Shown: piece by piece, positions 55,749 through 63,913 of the stretch
Layout of the letters: each line of letters begins with the position of its first letter
Position numbering within the stretch: the first letter of the stretch is position 1
NCBI RefSeq assembly: GCF_002119525.1
Contig: NZ_CP017916.1
Span: forward strand, 2,108,001 to 2,172,000
DNA from: Vibrio syngnathi
Lineage (GTDB): Bacteria > Pseudomonadota > Gammaproteobacteria > Enterobacterales > Vibrionaceae
Reading direction: 5' to 3'
DNA length: 64,000 bases
Made by a program: the position numbers and the translations under genes
The notes under the pieces: generated by a model
Databases searched by the model: none
Seen by the model: the letters and a program-made list of their open reading frames with translations, nothing else
Told to the model about the DNA's origin: nothing

Positions 55749-56615
55749 CTAAACGTGATCATAGCTACATAAAGTGTGACTAAGAGCCTCTGCTTCACCC
55801 AAATAACTGTCATCGCCCCATAGCTGATGAGCAAGTAAATACCACAGCATTGCCATCATTTGGCTTCTTGGTAACCAGGCTTCTACTCCGTCAAGCCACG
55901 ATTGGGGATCATGGATACCTCTTAGCTGACAGTACTTATTAACAGCTTCTGTAACTGGTAATCGGGCAACAGCAATAGTCAGCGTAAGATCAAGCCTTGG
56001 GTCTGCTAGCGCTGCGTATTCCCAGTCAATGATCTTAATCCCATCTTGATTCTTCACAAGGTTATAGCCACCGAGATCAAAATGACACAAAGACAGGCCT
56101 ACACTTGGGATACTTGGAGCCACGCGCCACTCTTGATAAATCTTAGTGCAGGTTTCAGTCTTATGAACCGCATCAAGCTGAAGCCAGTAGTGGTCAACTC
56201 GAGCCGTATAACTGAACGGTTGGAGCGGCAGTCGCGCAGTATTAACCAAATGCACTGAGATCAGCGTCTTCAGTAAATCATCCTGCTCGAGTCCTTCGTA
56301 CAACGTCTCACCCGCGATCCATTCAACCAGTAAGCCTTGCTCATTGACCACTATCGGACTTGGGCCGATATCTAGGCGCTCAATAGCAGACAGTACTTGA
56401 TACTCTTCATGGCGAGAGATGAAGAACGCTTTGGTGATGGGGGTAATTGGACGCCAAACATACGCGGTGCCATCGGCTAAAACCAATTTCCAACATCGAT
56501 TAGTCAACCCACCTGTCAGTGTCTGTGCTCTGATTGGAGGCTCAGAAAAGTAGCCATCAAGAGAACTCAAACTGGTATCAAGAAGCTTTGCTTCAGACCA
56601 AGAAAAAATCGCCAT
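55749..56615 (-). CDS. thiK: Thiamine kinase-like phosphotransferase
   Basis: The 288-residue protein is an APH/choline-kinase-fold phosphotransferase with the catalytic loop CHFDLGGYNLV and the metal-binding IIDWEYA, and an N-terminal TGGLTNRCWKLVLADG nucleotide-binding region. ThiK (YcfN) in E. coli phosphorylates thiamine to thiamine monophosphate for salvage. Assignment rests on the motifs and on the lpoB-thiK-ycfP neighbourhood; choline or another small alcohol is a possible substrate instead. The leader carries a duplicated 17-nt block ending in the ribosome-binding TAGGG. Confidence 0.82.
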   Translation of the reverse strand: MAIFSWSEAKLLDTSLSSLDGYFSEPPIRAQTLTGGLTNRCWKLVLADGTAYVWRPITPITKAFFISRHEEYQVLSAIERLDIGPSPIVVNEQGLLVEWIAGETLYEGLEQDDLLKTLISVHLVNTARLPLQPFSYTARVDHYWLQLDAVHKTETCTKIYQEWRVAPSIPSVGLSLCHFDLGGYNLVKNQDGIKIIDWEYAALADPRLDLTLTIAVARLPVTEAVNKYCQLRGIHDPQSWLDGVEAWLPRSQMMAMLWYLLAHQLWGDDSYLGEAEALSHTLCSYDHV

Positions 56616-56622
56616 ACTTACT

Positions 56623-56668
56623 CCCTATAAACGTCTTAACTGCCCTATAAACGTCTTAATTTCCCTAC
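56623..56668 (-). repeat. Tandem duplication in the thiK ribosome-binding leader
   Basis: The 17-mer CCCTATAAACGTCTTAA (plus strand) is present exactly at 56623-56639 and 56643-56659, a period of 20 bp, with a third partial copy (CCCTACAA) at 56663. On the minus strand each unit ends in TATAGGG, and the gene-proximal one is the thiK Shine-Dalgarno sequence. Confidence 0.8.
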
Positions 56669-56702
56669 AAAAAAGGCACTGACCAAAAGCCAGTGCCTTT
56701 TC
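56669..56702 (-). terminator. Terminator of lpoB
   Basis: The 11-bp stem AAAAGGCACTG/CAGTGCCTTTT (56671-56681, 56691-56701) lies after the repeat array, with minus-strand T residues. It separates lpoB from thiK, so thiK may need its own promoter or read-through. Confidence 0.85.
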
Positions 56703-56758
56703 ATTAATACCAATCACAGCAAATAACATGTACTGCGTTGAGGCATGACTTAGCCAAG

Positions 56759-56860
56759 TTAATAGCACACTAAGCTATTTAAGAAGCTCAATAAGCTAAA
56801 TTAAAAACTCAGTAAGCTAATTAGAAGCCAAGTAAACTCGATTAAAAGCCCAGTAAGCTC
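56759..56860 (-). repeat. Degenerate 20-22 bp tandem array starting in the lpoB 3' end
   Basis: Read on the plus strand, five units begin TTA: 56842-56860 (contains the lpoB stop and last codons), 56821-56841, 56801-56820, 56779-56800 and 56759-56778. Their common pattern is TTAAAAGCNCAGTAAGCTNA. On the minus strand each unit therefore carries a TAA at the place where lpoB stops. The array fills most of the space between the stop codon and the terminator. Confidence 0.85.
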
Positions 56861-57432
56861 TTAGATTGTTGCTTACGGATTTCAGTCTCGTCAGCCCATT
56901 CAATCAAGCCAGACTCAAGATCCATTAGGCGCATAGTCATTTTGTAGTATACGTCTTCGTCGCTGCCCGCTTTCTTAACGATGCTTGATAGGTTGCCATA
57001 CAACATGTACTGAGCACCAACCATTTTACCAAATTGAATTGCTGAGCTTTGATTTACAAGCTCATCATTGTTTTGGAAGTTCAATTGCTCACGAACAGAC
57101 TCTACACGGTCCATATCAACGAAACGGAACTTACCAGAGTTCAGCATTTTAGTACTGATGGTATCAGTGATTGACTCAGTATCGATGTGCTCACTTGTTT
57201 TGTTCTTGATTCGCTCTACGAACACGATTGGACGTTGCTCACGAGTAATGTAAGACACAGAACCAGACGCCATCATGCTATCGACCATTTCGCCCGCAAT
57301 CGTTTGAAGGTCAGTTGAACCGAAATCGATTGTCGTGGTTTCTACTGATTGTGCATCACCGTAGCTTACCTTGTTTGAACAACCGCCTAAAATAACCGCT
57401 AAACCTAGTAGCGCAATGACACTCTTTTTCAT
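56842..57432 (-). CDS. lpoB: Penicillin-binding protein activator LpoB
   Basis: LpoB is an outer-membrane lipoprotein that reaches through the periplasm to activate PBP1b. The 196-residue precursor has the lipobox LGGC (Cys18) after a signal peptide, a short linker and the LpoB domain with RPIVFVERIKNKTSEHIDTE and GAQYMLYGNLSSIV. Its linker is short compared with enterobacterial LpoB. The last codons (SKSLLGF) are the seed of a downstream repeat array. It follows ycfL in the conserved hinT-ycfL-lpoB-thiK order. Confidence 0.94.
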   Translation of the reverse strand: MKKSVIALLGLAVILGGCSNKVSYGDAQSVETTTIDFGSTDLQTIAGEMVDSMMASGSVSYITREQRPIVFVERIKNKTSEHIDTESITDTISTKMLNSGKFRFVDMDRVESVREQLNFQNNDELVNQSSAIQFGKMVGAQYMLYGNLSSIVKKAGSDEDVYYKMTMRLMDLESGLIEWADETEIRKQQSKSLLGF

Positions 57433-57571
57433 TTTGTTTCCTTAACTAATCACTAAGCGGGGTTACCCACACTCTTAAATTTTTGTATTTTCGAATCCTT
57501 AGACCCGTTCAATCTCATCTTTGCTATAAAGCTTGGAACCACTCTAAATATGAGCGGTTCCAAACGAAAGT

Positions 57572-57955
57572 TTACTGCTCTCTGAACTGAACTCTGAACT
57601 GAGTCGCTTTCGGATTTACCGACACTTCCGACAACGAAATACTTTCAAAGCCACGAACAATCGCTTGCTTCCAAGGACCTTGTTTTAGGTTGACCTCAAG
57701 ACCAGCATCGTCGTACCAGTAAAAGCGATAAAGGATATGTTGATCGCCTTTATAGTTACTGTTTAAACGCACGATTCCTCGCGTATGACCGTCGACGAGG
57801 TCAGTACGGATATCTTCAACCTGTAAGCGGCTACCCAATACCTTATCACCAAAGAAAACGTTCTGAGTTTGACTATCTACCCTTACGCCAGCTGTATTAT
57901 CAGCACAACCAGCCAGAGCCATAACCGCTGCTAAGCTCACTAACCACTTTTTCAT
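57572..57955 (-). CDS. ycfL: YcfL-family lipoprotein (DUF1425)
   Basis: The 127-residue precursor has the lipobox LAGC (Cys17, MKKWLVSLAAVMALAGC) and a DUF1425 domain with ILYRFYWYDDAGLEV and GFESISLSEVSVNPKATQFRVQFRE. The function is unknown; its linkage to lpoB suggests an envelope role. Its ATG overlaps the preceding stop by one base (TAATG), so it is coupled to the larger lipoprotein gene upstream. Confidence 0.88.
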   Translation of the reverse strand: MKKWLVSLAAVMALAGCADNTAGVRVDSQTQNVFFGDKVLGSRLQVEDIRTDLVDGHTRGIVRLNSNYKGDQHILYRFYWYDDAGLEVNLKQGPWKQAIVRGFESISLSEVSVNPKATQFRVQFREQ

Positions 57956-59346
57956 TACAGCCTCCCTAGCTGTTTATGCCACATTGTTGCATTGTTTCCT
58001 TGTCGAGAAATCCACACCAAAGTGGTCTGCCCTTCTCGAATATCAAAGTCATACGTTTTAGCACCCGCTTCTAACGTATATTGACCACTGTTTGCTACAA
58101 ACGTGCTGGTCTTTATTTCCGCAGGCAAAGATTGCCAGCTTCGAGTGTCTGGTTGTTCCGTGAATGCATTCCAGACGTTGAACAAAATGTTACCGACATC
58201 GTTACCTTGAGTTGCTTCTTTACGGATGCGGTCTTTCGCGACCACACGTAACGCTTGGCGAATAACAATGCTCGTCATACGTTCAGATAAATCATTCTGC
58301 GCCATCGCATTCACATCCGTAATCAAATGCTCAGACAACGGTTGCCCGTTGATTCGTAGCGCAGAAAAACGTTCTACGTTTTGGCGCGGGTAATATGGCA
58401 GCGCCAGAGAGTATATTGCACCCTGATCGCGACTGTCATAAATAGGTAAATCTAATCGCCAACTGTCCATTGCTTGAACTGCACTTTGTTCTTGAAGCAC
58501 AATCACTCGCCCTTCGCTTGCCCCTAACTTAGATGACTGTTTGTAGCGTTTTTTCAGTGTTGCTAAATCTTGTCGCATCCCTAAGCGAGCAGCTGTTGCC
58601 ATAGTTCTATCGATGATTTCTTGGTTGTCAGGCATGATGGCCAAAGCACGTCGATAGTCCACATAAGCACTGTTCAGGTCGTTAGATGCTTCGTAAAGCA
58701 GGCCAGACAAAAACATCAGATACGCATTTTGCACAGATTGCAGCTTTTTACCCGCATCAGGGTAATTCGCAAGAATACTACCCACGTTCGCAGACAACCC
58801 TTGAGATTTTGCGTCGCTAGCAGCACTTTCTAACTCAGCTTCACGTTGTTTCTTTGCTTGTTCCTGAACTTGGTTGGCGCGACGCATTTCGATCACCGCA
58901 CCTTCTAAGTCGTTTTTCTTCAAATAATTCAAACCAAGATATAAATGCAGAAAACCCAACTCATAGTCAGCAGGCACATACTCAGTAATATTGTCATTCA
59001 CAGCTAACGCGCCGACACTGGCTGCACTGTCTGACACAGAAATCACCGCTTTACTTTGCTGATCTTTTACTGCCTGATCGGCCAATTCGAGCGACGACTT
59101 ACTCTCCGGATATTTTTGATCAAGTAGATTAATTCTACCTTTTTCAAAGTTATCAAGAATGTCACCTGCTACGTAATCTGGTAACTCTTGTTGAGCCGTT
59201 GAATAATCCCCAGACTTGACTGCTTGGTAAATATCATTGTTTTGTGCGCTGTAATGACTGAACAGGCTCCCTGCCGACATATTCGCACAACCCGCTGTCA
59301 ACGCCGATAACAGGGCAATGGAAGCGAATCTAAACTGGTGCTTCAC
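57955..59346 (-). CDS. Large TPR-like lipoprotein (COG3014 type)
   Basis: The 463-residue precursor has a signal peptide and lipobox TAGC (Cys20). The N-terminal half is rich in TPR-like helices (for example FLHLYLGLNYLKKNDLEGAVIEMRRA and NDLNSAYVDYRRALAIMPDN), and the C-terminal half has beta-rich segments ending GQTTLVWISRQGNNATMWHKQLGRL. The start is GTG at 59346 with GGAGACG upstream. It is coupled to ycfL by a one-base overlap. E. coli has no such gene between hinT and ycfL. The function is unknown; a role as a lipoprotein partner of YcfL and LpoB is an inference. Confidence 0.85.
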   Translation of the reverse strand: MKHQFRFASIALLSALTAGCANMSAGSLFSHYSAQNNDIYQAVKSGDYSTAQQELPDYVAGDILDNFEKGRINLLDQKYPESKSSLELADQAVKDQQSKAVISVSDSAASVGALAVNDNITEYVPADYELGFLHLYLGLNYLKKNDLEGAVIEMRRANQVQEQAKKQREAELESAASDAKSQGLSANVGSILANYPDAGKKLQSVQNAYLMFLSGLLYEASNDLNSAYVDYRRALAIMPDNQEIIDRTMATAARLGMRQDLATLKKRYKQSSKLGASEGRVIVLQEQSAVQAMDSWRLDLPIYDSRDQGAIYSLALPYYPRQNVERFSALRINGQPLSEHLITDVNAMAQNDLSERMTSIVIRQALRVVAKDRIRKEATQGNDVGNILFNVWNAFTEQPDTRSWQSLPAEIKTSTFVANSGQYTLEAGAKTYDFDIREGQTTLVWISRQGNNATMWHKQLGRL

Positions 59347-59412
59347 TTATCGTCTCCGTGCATGTTTAAAATGCCCACTCTATAGGTCTCATTATCAAAA
59401 CGAAACACGTTG

Positions 59413-59448
59413 TAAAAAGGATCTTAAGCAAGGTAATCCCTTGCTTAA
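59413..59448 (-). terminator. Probable terminator of hinT
   Basis: The 10-bp stem TTAAGCAAGG/CCTTGCTTAA (59424-59433, 59439-59448) is followed on the minus strand by GATCCTTTTTAC. It lies about 155 bp past the hinT stop and before the large lipoprotein gene. Confidence 0.65.
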
Positions 59449-59604
59449 TTAGCTCTGCCTGAGCGAAGCCGATATTCAGACAACAGATAAAACTAAAAGT
59501 TGGCATACAAACAACAAATTTTCCAACTCGCTGTTTATGTTAATTAACCATTAACTTGTATTAATGAGATCATTAACTGTTTCGTTAGCTTATTAGCCTT
59601 TTAA

Positions 59605-59955
59605 TTAACTCATTAAAAGCGGGCCAAGCGGGCGGCCACCAACCAAATGCATGTGAATATGGTAAACCTCTTGGCCACCGTGAGAATTGCAATTCACAAT
59701 AAGACGATAGCCATCTTCTGCAATGCCTTCTTCTTTTGCTAACTTACGAGCAACAGTAAACATACGTCCCATCATTGCTTCATCTTCCGCTTCAACATCA
59801 TTCGTTGTTGGAATCAGCTTGTTAGGAATAATGAGAATATGACTAGGAGCACGAGGGTTAATATCGCGAAATGCGGTTACTAAATCGTCTTGGTATAGTA
59901 GATCTGCTGGGATTTCTTTATTGATGATCTTACTAAAAATGGTTTCTTCAGCCAT
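59605..59955 (-). CDS. hinT: HIT-family purine nucleoside phosphoramidase HinT
   Basis: HinT hydrolyses AMP- and GMP-phosphoramidates. The 116-residue protein has the histidine triad HIHMHLVGG near its C-terminus and the N-terminal [28 protein letters not shown] precedes the ATG. It is upstream of ycfL and lpoB as in E. coli, with an extra lipoprotein gene in between. Confidence 0.97.
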   Translation of the reverse strand: MAEETIFSKIINKEIPADLLYQDDLVTAFRDINPRAPSHILIIPNKLIPTTNDVEAEDEAMMGRMFTVARKLAKEEGIAEDGYRLIVNCNSHGGQEVYHIHMHLVGGRPLGPLLMS

Positions 59956-60145
59956 GTGTCTCTCCGATAAAACATTTATTTTTTAATGCTTTGAGTATGC
60001 GCTATGCCGCATCAAACCACAATAAACCTGCTTTAAAGCATAATAAAAAACACCGTTCAAATCAAAAAAAACACGCCTTACCTCTCAAGAACGGCATATT
60101 GGCTAGGACAAAGGACTATTTTTGACGTGTGCGTCATAAAATGCG

Positions 60146-60173
60146 TAAGCCGAGCTCAATAGAATCCTGATAA
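60146..60173 (+). promoter_or_regulatory. Possible sigma-28 (FliA) promoter of the chemoreceptor gene
   Basis: TAAGCCGA and CCTGATAA are separated by 12 bp and resemble the TAAAGTTT-N11-GCCGATAA consensus (6 of 8 in the -10 part). It lies about 58 bp before the start of a chemotaxis receptor gene, a class often read by FliA. The match is weak. Confidence 0.3.
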
Positions 60174-60230
60174 TTTTGTTAGTTTTGTTTTGACCTGGTA
60201 TTAGGTCCACATTTATTTAGGGAGAAAGTC

Positions 60231-62222
60231 ATGAAGGGATCTGTGATCAAGCGTATGTACGCTGGTTTCGCACTGATCATCATCATGTTCGCAGTCACGA
60301 TAACCATCATGATGAGCAGCATGAATCAGATACATAGCAATTTTGAGAGCGTCTCAAAAGTCTCATTGCCGCTGGTTGCGCTTTCAAACCAAACAAGTGT
60401 CCAATTACTTTCCGCTGACAAGTCATTTAAAGACTTCTTAACCACACAAAATTCTGAGCGTATGTCTGCAATGCGAACAGAGTTTGCAGCATCACAAAAC
60501 GCTTTTTCTGAAGTGCTAGGTAGCCTAGAAGCAGCAAGTCAAAACAATACCTCGCTCACTGAGCGCATCTCGCAATTAAGAGCAATGGAAGAACGTTACT
60601 TCACCGAAGCAGATGAAGCGATGAACAATTACATCGCCATGTTTGAGGCGCAAGAACAAGTACAAAAAGCATCACGTGATTTCCAACGTTTACATTCAGA
60701 ATTGACCGTTGGCATGAAAGAGTACGTTGCCGACCAAAAAAGCATCTCTGTCAAAGTGATGGCAAAGAGCTACTTCATTAAACTACAAGACGCCGAGGTG
60801 ATCACTTCTGACGCGCTAGCAAGTTCTGATGTTGCCTTCGTACAAAAAGCCGTTAACCAAAACAAAAAGGCCGTTACCCACCTAAACTACGCGTACCGTG
60901 GCTTAGCGACACAATTGCCTGCGATTAAAAATGTTTTCGATGAATCGGTTAAAAACTTCACCAAAGACGTGGGACAAAAAGGCGGTGTTTTAGATAAACA
61001 TAATAACTATCTGAAAGCGAAAGAAGCTTTGTACATCAACATTGCTAACCTAGCCGTTGAGGTCGACCAAGCAATGGCGGTGCTGGATTCTTTCAACGTC
61101 ACAGCGGAAGAGCAACTCAACTCATCATTAGCAGATGCGAGCAGCATCTACGACAACGGTCTATTCAAAGCGATCGCAATTGGCATTGTTGTCACCGTAT
61201 TCGCTGCAGCGATTGGTTACCACATTGCACATAGTGTAAGGGAGCCACTCACGCGCATCCTCGGTACATTAGAAGGCCTGACTGAAGGCGATATGACTCA
61301 GCGTATCGATATTCGATACGACAACGAATTTAGCCGAGTAAGCCGTCACATCAATACCTTAGCCGACAACCTGCACAATATTCTGGTGAAACTGAACGAC
61401 GCTTCGGATGACCTAACCAATACTGCAAGCGTAAACCAAAAAACCTCTTCTGAGACACAGGCTCAATTGAACAACCAGCGTGAACAAACGGCAACGGTCG
61501 CAACGGCAATGACACAAATGTCTCATTCGGTACAAGAAGTAGCAAACAGCGCACAAAGCTCATTAACTATGGTTCAACAAGTAGAATCGGCTTCTGAATC
61601 AGGTCGTCAGGTCATGAACACCAACATCAGTACCATTAATCAACTCGAGGTGCGTCTGACTGAATCCGTGGGTGCTGTAGGCGAGCTACAACAGATGAGC
61701 AGCCAGATTGGCTCTATCCTCGATGTTATTCGTGGTATTGCTGATCAAACCAACCTACTTGCACTCAACGCAGCAATCGAAGCCGCGCGTGCAGGTGAAC
61801 AAGGCCGTGGATTTGCTGTCGTCGCTGATGAAGTTCGAGTACTGGCACAAAAGACAACTCAATCAACATCTGAAATCGAGACCATGATCAGTAACCTACA
61901 ATCAAGCTCTAAAACAGCAAGCAATGTGATTGAAAGCTGCATGAGCGATATGGATATGTCGGTTCAACAAGCTTCAAGTGCTAATAGTGCTATGGAAGAA
62001 ATTCAGGCATTGATTCTAGAAATCAGTCGTATGAGTACGCACATTTCTCAAGCCGCGGCTGAGCAGAGTGAAACTTCGGGTGATATCGCGCGTAACATTG
62101 AAGACATCAACCAGATTGCTGATAAGAGTTATCAAGCGATGTCATCTATTGCAGAGGCAAGCCAAAACCTAACAATCCTGGCAAACCAGCAAGGCGATTT
62201 AGTTCATCAATTCAAACTATAA
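60231..62222 (+). CDS. Methyl-accepting chemotaxis protein
   Basis: The 663-residue receptor has membrane span 1 at about 11-29, a periplasmic helical ligand domain (about 30-312), span 2 at about 313-335, a HAMP domain (about 336-390) and a cytoplasmic signalling domain with the conserved hairpin tip [20 protein letters not shown] near residues 505-525. It should sit in the inner membrane with CheW and CheA. The periplasmic domain is four-helix-bundle-like and its ligand cannot be told from the sequence. AGGGAG precedes the ATG. It is a single gene with a terminator, upstream of the CARF gene. Confidence 0.95.
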   Translation: MKGSVIKRMYAGFALIIIMFAVTITIMMSSMNQIHSNFESVSKVSLPLVALSNQTSVQLLSADKSFKDFLTTQNSERMSAMRTEFAASQNAFSEVLGSLEAASQNNTSLTERISQLRAMEERYFTEADEAMNNYIAMFEAQEQVQKASRDFQRLHSELTVGMKEYVADQKSISVKVMAKSYFIKLQDAEVITSDALASSDVAFVQKAVNQNKKAVTHLNYAYRGLATQLPAIKNVFDESVKNFTKDVGQKGGVLDKHNNYLKAKEALYINIANLAVEVDQAMAVLDSFNVTAEEQLNSSLADASSIYDNGLFKAIAIGIVVTVFAAAIGYHIAHSVREPLTRILGTLEGLTEGDMTQRIDIRYDNEFSRVSRHINTLADNLHNILVKLNDASDDLTNTASVNQKTSSETQAQLNNQREQTATVATAMTQMSHSVQEVANSAQSSLTMVQQVESASESGRQVMNTNISTINQLEVRLTESVGAVGELQQMSSQIGSILDVIRGIADQTNLLALNAAIEAARAGEQGRGFAVVADEVRVLAQKTTQSTSEIETMISNLQSSSKTASNVIESCMSDMDMSVQQASSANSAMEEIQALILEISRMSTHISQAAAEQSETSGDIARNIEDINQIADKSYQAMSSIAEASQNLTILANQQGDLVHQFKL

Positions 62223-62292
62223 GTAAACGAAGAACCAATAGATATTCACCTAAAATGTTGGGATATCTCACCCAATAGTGATAACTAATTGA

Positions 62293-62330
62293 ACAAGGGC
62301 AACTTTTATCAAGGGTTGCCCTTGTTTTTT
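62293..62330 (+). terminator. Terminator of the chemoreceptor gene
   Basis: The 11-bp stem ACAAGGGCAAC/GTTGCCCTTGT (62293-62303, 62315-62325) is followed by TTTTT. It separates the receptor from the CARF gene. Confidence 0.9.
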
Positions 62331-62419
62331 ATGATCTTTGTCATTATATGATTATTAAGGCTTGCTGCTTCCCGTTTTTTCTTTCACCTTTATGAGCGAG
62401 CCGCTATTAAGGAATTTAT

Positions 62420-63586
62420 ATGGCTGTTCATGTTGGCATTATCGATCAAGATCCCATTCGCTTGATCACCCCACTACTCGACAACCGAACGATCAGCACT
62501 CATATCGTGTTTATCGGTGACAAAAATCAAGTCAGTATCTATCAACGCTTAGACAGCGTTTTGAAAAAGCGTGATATTACGAGTGAATTTTTCGAGATTC
62601 CAACTATCGTAAACACGTCTGTAATTAAAGAATCTATCCAAACCCTTGCCGAAGACCTCAAGGCTCGAGGTCAAGAAGTAAAACTCAACGCAAGTTGTGG
62701 CCTTCGTCACCGCTTACTTTCTGTCTACGAAGTGTTCCGTACTTACCACTGGCCAATCTTTGTTGTTGAACCTAACAGTGACAAGCTGTGCTGGCTTTAC
62801 CCGAATGGTAAAGAAGATGCACAAGTTCAAGATCGCATCACTATCGATGACTATCTAACGGTATTCGGTGCTCGTGGTGAATTCAGCGATGTACAGCTGT
62901 CTCCACAGCTCGACCAAAAGCTTTATGAACTGGGTGAACGCTGGGCAAGTAATGCATTAGAATTAGGCCCAGGCCTTGCTACATTGAACTACCTTGCAAC
63001 CACCTGCCGTAAAGAACAAAGGCTTGATGTAGGCTTGTCTGAGAAGCAACAAGGTTATCGCGAGCTGAACATGCTATTGAGCGATTTAGTCGAAGCTAAG
63101 ATTGCCACTTATGACAATGGTATTTTGACGTTTGCCAATGAAGACGCGCGACGCTTCTCAAACGGCGAATGGCTTGAAACATTGGTTCATAGCACCGTTA
63201 AGCAGATCCAAGATGACATGCCGACCATTCAAGATCGCTCTTTGAATGTTCAGGTTTATCGTCAACTCGGTGAGCGCGAGGTTCGTAATGAGCTTGATGT
63301 TGCCTCTGTAGTGAACAATAAGCTGCACATCATCGAGTGTAAGACCAAAGGTATGCGTGATGATGGCGATGATACCTTGTACAAGCTGGAATCGCTTAGA
63401 GACCTTCTGGGTGGCCTACAAGCACGTGCCATGTTAGTGAGCTTCCGCCCTCTTCGTCATAACGACATCACACGAGCCGAAGATCTTGGCCTTGCATTGA
63501 TTGGCCCTGACGAATTAAAAGATCTTAAAACACATCTCGCGGCATGGTTTACCGCCGCCGGTGGTGATGAAGACTTAGAGTGCTAA
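62420..63586 (+). CDS. CARF domain and PD-(D/E)xK nuclease protein, VC1899/DUF1887 type
   Basis: The 388-residue protein matches the architecture of V. cholerae VC1899, whose structure helped define the CARF fold. A Rossmann-like CARF domain fills about 1-145, a winged-helix-like region about 160-245 and a restriction-endonuclease-like domain about 245-388. The nuclease residues are in place: Glu253 (GEWLE), Asp293 (NELDVAS), Glu306 and Lys308 (HIIECKTKG). The CARF signature usually reading TGGTK is NASCGLRHRL here (90-99), so the ligand may not be a cyclic oligoadenylate. Related Can2/Card1 proteins are CRISPR type III effectors, but no cas gene or array is in the window. AAGGA precedes the ATG; it is monocistronic with its own terminator. 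Confidence 0.9.
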   Translation: MAVHVGIIDQDPIRLITPLLDNRTISTHIVFIGDKNQVSIYQRLDSVLKKRDITSEFFEIPTIVNTSVIKESIQTLAEDLKARGQEVKLNASCGLRHRLLSVYEVFRTYHWPIFVVEPNSDKLCWLYPNGKEDAQVQDRITIDDYLTVFGARGEFSDVQLSPQLDQKLYELGERWASNALELGPGLATLNYLATTCRKEQRLDVGLSEKQQGYRELNMLLSDLVEAKIATYDNGILTFANEDARRFSNGEWLETLVHSTVKQIQDDMPTIQDRSLNVQVYRQLGEREVRNELDVASVVNNKLHIIECKTKGMRDDGDDTLYKLESLRDLLGGLQARAMLVSFRPLRHNDITRAEDLGLALIGPDELKDLKTHLAAWFTAAGGDEDLEC

Positions 63587-63630
63587 AAACAAATAGACTC
63601 TTAAGGGCTAAACGCTGTTAAGTAAATATA

Positions 63631-63666
63631 AAAAGGCGAATGACTATTAAGTCACTCGCCTTTTTT
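63631..63666 (+). terminator. Terminator of the CARF gene
   Basis: A long stem (AAAAGGCGAATGAC with GTCACTCGCCTTTT, one bulge) is followed by T residues, 44 bp after the stop. Confidence 0.9.
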
Positions 63667-63699
63667 GTTCTCCAGCCATTTATCTGCTTCGCTCCATTG

Positions 63700-63727
63700 T
63701 CATCTTTCATCTTTCATCTTTCATCTT
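63700..63727. repeat. Four exact 7-bp tandem repeats (TCATCTT)
   Basis: The heptamer TCATCTT is repeated four times without change in the gap between two convergent genes. It lies outside any coding frame I can support and could vary in copy number by slippage. Confidence 0.9.
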
Positions 63728-63760
63728 CAACTATCTATGCCTTTAATTTCTTTGCTCCAT

Positions 63761-63796
63761 AAAAAATGGCCGCATCATTCGATGCGGCCATTTTCA
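63761..63796 (-). terminator. Terminator of the leftward gene at the window end
   Basis: The 14-bp stem AAAATGGCCGCATC/GATGCGGCCATTTT has an ATTC loop and A residues on the left, giving a U tract on the minus strand. Confidence 0.93.
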
Positions 63797-63811
63797 AAAT
63801 TTGAAGTCGAT

Positions 63812-63913
63812 TTAAGACTTAGTGCACTTGAAAACTAAATGCACTTGAAAACTTAAAGCACTTTAAAACTTAAAGCACTTTAAAACTAAAAGTACTGTTA
63901 CGACTTAAAGCAT
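63812..63913 (-). repeat. Six 17-bp tandem repeats, the first containing a stop codon
   Basis: Units of exactly 17 bp start at 63812, 63829, 63846, 63863, 63880 and 63897. The plus-strand consensus is TNAAAACTTAAAGCACT. The last unit (63897-63913, GTTACGACTTAAAGCAT) contains the final codons and stop of the leftward gene. The period is kept without insertion or deletion across 102 bp, and divergence grows away from the middle units. The array lies between the stop codon and the terminator. Confidence 0.92.

Noticed and set aside
59545-59607. A stop-seeded repeat at hinT (AGTTAAT repeated)
   Set aside because: The copies are short, irregularly spaced and expected in such A+T-rich sequence; not strong enough to list with the other arrays.
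63812-63913. CRISPR array
   Set aside because: The 17-bp units are contiguous with no unique spacers, and no cas genes are near.
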